Shown here: piece after piece, positions 61,329-64,000 of the stretch
Numbering within the stretch: position 1 is the stretch's first letter
Layout: every line of letters starts with the position of its first letter
Assembly: GCF_030766935.1 (NCBI RefSeq)
Contig: NZ_JASERL010000008.1
Location: forward strand, 248,001 to 312,000
Direction: 5' to 3'
DNA length: 64,000 nucleotides
Source of the DNA: Streptomyces sp. KL109B
GTDB lineage: Bacteria; Actinomycetota; Actinomycetes; Streptomycetales; Streptomycetaceae
The notes under the pieces: model-generated
Told to the model about the DNA's origin: nothing
Seen by the model: only the letters and a program-made list of their open reading frames with translations
The model's database searches: none
Position numbers and translations under genes: made by a program

Positions 61329-64000
61329 GGCGGGCGTTCGTGTGCCGCGTGGGCTCGGCGCTCGCCGGGTCCTCGGGCCACGGGTGCTTCGGGTAACGCC
61401 CGCGCAGCTCCGCCCGTACGGAGCGGTAGCCGTCGGCCCAGAACGAGGCGAGGTCGGCGGTGACGGCGGCCGGCCGCCCGGCGGGCGACAACAGGTGTAC
61501 GAGTACGGGGACCCCGGCCACCCGCGGCGTCTCGCGCAGCCCGAACATCTCCTGCAACTTCACGGCGAGCACGGGTTGTTCGGCATCGGAGTAGTCGACC
61601 CGCACCCGCGATCCACTCGGCACCTCCACCCGCTCGGGGGCCAGCTCGTCGAAGCACCCGGCCTGCCCGCTCGCCCACGGCATCAGCCGCCTCAACGCCT
61701 CCCCGGCATCGATCCGCCCCAGGTCCGCCCGCCGCCGCGCGGCGCTGAGCTCAGGCTCCAACCACTCGTCCACGCGCGCGTGCAGCGCCTCATCGCTGAC
61801 GTCCGGCCACGGCTCCCCGACGTGCCGCCGCAGAAACGCGAGCCGCTCCCGCACCGCCACGGCGTCCTTCCCCCACCGCAACAGCCCGAGCCCCTCGCGC
61901 CGCAATCCCTCGATGAGCGCTTCCCGTACGAGGCCGGGGTCGGGGTCCTTGAGCGCCCGCACGCCGAGCTCAACAGCCCCCAGCCGTACGACATGCCGTG
62001 CCACCAACTCCCCACCGTCCCACCCCACTTCATCCGCCTCCCGGAACATCGACGCGGCGGCCCACCGCGCGACCTCCTCATCCACGACGGCCCCCAGCCG
62101 CACGCGCGCGTGCCCGGCCCCCACGGGCCGATCGGCCACGGCGACCGCCACCCACTCGGCGTTGCGCAACCCCGACGAGTCCGGGACCTCGGCACGAGTC
62201 CCGGACACCATGAGCAACGACCCACCACCGCGCCGCGCAACCCGCTCCGGGAAGGCAAGCGCGGCAACAACCCCCACAGCATGATCGTCCCCACCCCCTC
62301 GCCCCCCACCGCGCCCGCCGCTCGGACCCCCGCCGTCCCCGCCGCTCGGACCACTACCGTGCCCGCCGCTCGGCCCGCTGCCGTCCCCGCCCCCTCGCCC
62401 GCCACCGCTCCCGCTGCTGCGACCGCCACCGCGCCTGTCGTCCCCGCCGCTCGGATCGGTGCCGTGCCTGTCGCTCCTACCACTACCGCGCCCGCCGTCC
62501 CCACCGTCCCGGCCGTCCCCACCGTCCCGGCTGTCCCCGCCCGCCCCAGTGCCGCTGACGTCGCCGGTGTTGGTGTCGGCCCCGCCCGCCCCGGTGCCGC
62601 TGACGTCGCCGGTGTTGGTGTCGGCCCCGCCCGCCCCGGTGCCGCCAGCCGGGGCGTCCGGTTCGGTGTCACGGGTGGGTGGGAGGGTCGCTCCCCGCGC
62701 CGCAGGCGCGGAACCCCCCACCAAACCGGACAGCCGCCGAACCTCCCCGGCCCACCGCGAGGCATACGCGTCGCCCCCACGCCGAGCGGACCTCAACACC
62801 CCGCCAAGATCATCCCCGTAGGCCCGCGGCGGCTCCTCGCTCAGCAGCGCGACCACCTCCGCCGCCCGCCGCGCCCCCACCACCGGCGCCGCGTCCACCA
62901 ACGCCCGCCCGAGCCGCGGATGCACCCCGAGCCGAGCCAACCACTCACCCCGCGCGGTGACCCTCCCCGAGCCGGCCTCGACCGCACCCACCGCGGCCAG
63001 AGCGGCCCGCGCCGCCGCCATCGCCCCACCCGGAGGCGGATCCAGCAACGCCAACCCCGACGCGTCCGGATCCCCCCAGCACGCCACCTGCAACGCGAAC
63101 GCCGTCAGGTCCGCCACCTTGATCTCCGGCGACGGGAACCGCGCAAGCCGCCCGTCCTCCGCCTCGTCCCAGCACCGGTACACCACACCCGGCGCCTCCC
63201 GCCCGGCCCGCCCGGCACGTTGCGTCCCGGTCGCCCGCGAAGCCCGTACGGTCGTCAGCGCGCTCAACCCGCGCGCGTGGTCCACCCGCGGCTCCCGCGC
63301 GAGCCCCGCGTCCACGACGACCCGCACCCCTGGCACGGTCAACGACGACTCGGCGACGGCGGTGGCAAGGACGACCCGCCGCCCGGCCCCCGCCGACAGC
63401 ACAGCGTCCTGAACAGCCGCAGGCGCCCGACCGTGCACCTGAAGCACCTCGACGTCCCCGCCGAGATCCCCCAACTGCCCGGCCACCCGCGCGATCTCGC
63501 CGACCCCCGGCAGGAAACACAGCACATCGCCCGCCCGCTCGCCGAGCGCCCGCCGCACCACACCCGCCACATGCGTGAGCAGCGCCGGATCGACCCGCAT
63601 CCCGTGCGGCGGCCGCACCGGACGCGCGGGCGGCGCCCACACCACGTCCACCGGATACGAGACCCCCTCGGCCTCGACGACCGGCGCACCCCCGAGCAGC
63701 GAGGCCCACCCCTCGGCATCCGTCGTCGCGGACGCCGCGACCAGTTCCAACTCCGGCCGCAGCGCCGCTCGTACGTCGCACAGGAACGCGGCCACGGTGT
63801 CCGCGTCGAGGTGCCGCTCGTGCACCTCGTCGAGCATCACGGCGTCGACACCGGCCAACTCCTGGTCCCGCTGCAGCCGTTGCAGCAGCACCCCGGTCGT
63901 CACCACCTCGACGCAGGTACGCGGCCCGACGACGCGCTCCCCGCGCACGGTGTACCCGACCCGCTCCCCGACCTTCTCGCCGAGCAGCCACGCCATCCGC
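61318..64000 (-). CDS. hrpB: ATP-dependent helicase HrpB, truncated by window edge
   Basis: DEAH-type helicase. Only the C-terminal 890 or so residues are in the window; Walker A lies beyond it. Seen: the DEAH box as DEVHERH, SATTDAEG, LCFLPGVGEI and QRAGRAGREAPG (motif VI), then the HA2 and HrpB C-terminal domains with DFASF-like ASFWADGYRSVRAELRGRYPKHPWPEDP. A Gly/Asp/Ser-rich insertion of about 160 residues (roughly 62290-62700) interrupts the region after HA2. It includes two copies of a 45-bp repeat. Confidence 0.92.
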   Translation of the reverse strand, partial: RMAWLLGEKVGERVGYTVRGERVVGPRTCVEVVTTGVLLQRLQRDQELAGVDAVMLDEVHERHLDADTVAAFLCDVRAALRPELELVAASATTDAEGWASLLGGAPVVEAEGVSYPVDVVWAPPARPVRPPHGMRVDPALLTHVAGVVRRALGERAGDVLCFLPGVGEIARVAGQLGDLGGDVEVLQVHGRAPAAVQDAVLSAGAGRRVVLATAVAESSLTVPGVRVVVDAGLAREPRVDHARGLSALTTVRASRATGTQRAGRAGREAPGVVYRCWDEAEDGRLARFPSPEIKVADLTAFALQVACWGDPDASGLALLDPPPGGAMAAARAALAAVGAVEAGSGRVTARGEWLARLGVHPRLGRALVDAAPVVGARRAAEVVALLSEEPPRAYGDDLGGVLRSARRGGDAYASRWAGEVRRLSGLVGGSAPAARGATLPPTRDTEPDAPAGGTGAGGADTNTGDVSGTGAGGADTNTGDVSGTGAGGDSRDGGDGRDGGDGGRGSGRSDRHGTDPSGGDDRRGGGRSSGSGGGRGGGDGSGPSGGHGSGPSGGDGGGPSGGRGGGRGGGDDHAVGVVAALAFPERVARRGGGSLLMVSGTRAEVPDSSGLRNAEWVAVAVADRPVGAGHARVRLGAVVDEEVARWAAASMFREADEVGWDGGELVARHVVRLGAVELGVRALKDPDPGLVREALIEGLRREGLGLLRWGKDAVAVRERLAFLRRHVGEPWPDVSDEALHARVDEWLEPELSAARRRADLGRIDAGEALRRLMPWASGQAGCFDELAPERVEVPSGSRVRVDYSDAEQPVLAVKLQEMFGLRETPRVAGVPVLVHLLSPAGRPAAVTADLASFWADGYRSVRAELRGRYPKHPWPEDPASAEPTRHTNARLRR
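62549..62638. repeat. 45-bp tandem repeat inside hrpB
   Basis: Two exact-period copies beginning at 62549 and 62594, with partial flanking copies. On the coding strand they give the 15-residue unit GTGAGGADTNTGDVS. Being a multiple of three, copy-number change would keep the frame. Confidence 0.85.

Overview
The window is about 64 kb of very GC-rich actinobacterial chromosome. The extreme G/C wobble bias, frequent GTG starts, ATGA/GTGA gene overlaps, Tat signal peptides and the intergenic REP-like 'CCCCGCCGGCG-TTGAGG' elements all point to a Streptomyces or a close relative. The block from pyruvate kinase through pdtaR, the branched-chain amino-acid ABC transporter and polA looks like the conserved Streptomyces core (from memory, the SCO2003-SCO2014 neighbourhood of S. 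coelicolor). No phage, transposon, CRISPR array or polyketide/NRPS cluster is visible.

1-17.7 kb is a catabolic island for the steroid nucleus. A minus-strand operon (fadD3-like CoA ligase, acyl-CoA dehydrogenase, Baeyer-Villiger monooxygenase) faces a plus-strand SDR and esterase pair. Divergent from it runs hsaE-hsaG-hsaF-kshA-(small Cys-rich ORF)-kshB-SDR. An IclR-type regulator gene lies convergent to that operon. Next comes hsaA-hsaD-hsaC-hsaB followed by a TetR repressor that resembles KstR2. KshAB performs 9-alpha-hydroxylation, HsaAB hydroxylates the aromatised A ring, HsaC and HsaD cleave it, and HsaE/F/G convert the 2-hydroxydienoate fragment to central metabolites. FadD3 activates the remaining C/D-ring propanoate (HIP).

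17.8-20.9 kb is housekeeping: a cold-shock protein with a structured leader, a DEAD-box RNA helicase and a Tat-exported tyrosine phosphatase. 20.9-26.2 kb is the second half of the pathway: the tightly coupled minus-strand operon echA20-ipdA-ipdB-ipdC, diverging from two SDR genes around a TetR-type palindrome. This is the mycobacterial Rv3548c-Rv3553 order. kstD, kstR, the mce4 importer and several HIP-stage fadE/fadA genes are not in the window.

26.3-41.4 kb carries a zinc metalloprotease, chorismate mutase, HIT protein, aminopeptidase N, a desA/desB-like siderophore pair without desC/desD, a Tat-exported 5'-nucleotidase, a SIMPL-domain protein, pyruvate kinase, a Tat-exported alkylsulfatase, a LAGLIDADG-like protein and tRNA-Leu(CAA). 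41.4-64 kb carries pdtaR, livFGMHK, a membrane protein, a secreted S15 peptidase, a PaaI thioesterase, an FdhF/YdeP-like molybdoenzyme, polA, a DUF4184 membrane protein, a secreted lytic transglycosylase with a structured leader, a 44-aa membrane peptide, a DUF3068 protein and a truncated hrpB helicase.

Two signals stand out for regulation. A 17-bp palindrome, TTCCC(G/A)CTCACCGGGAA, occurs only in front of the fadD3/hsaE divergent pair and in front of hsaA. A separate TetR-like palindrome sits in the echA20/SDR divergent region. This suggests that an IclR protein controls the ring A/B genes while KstR2 controls the ring C/D genes.
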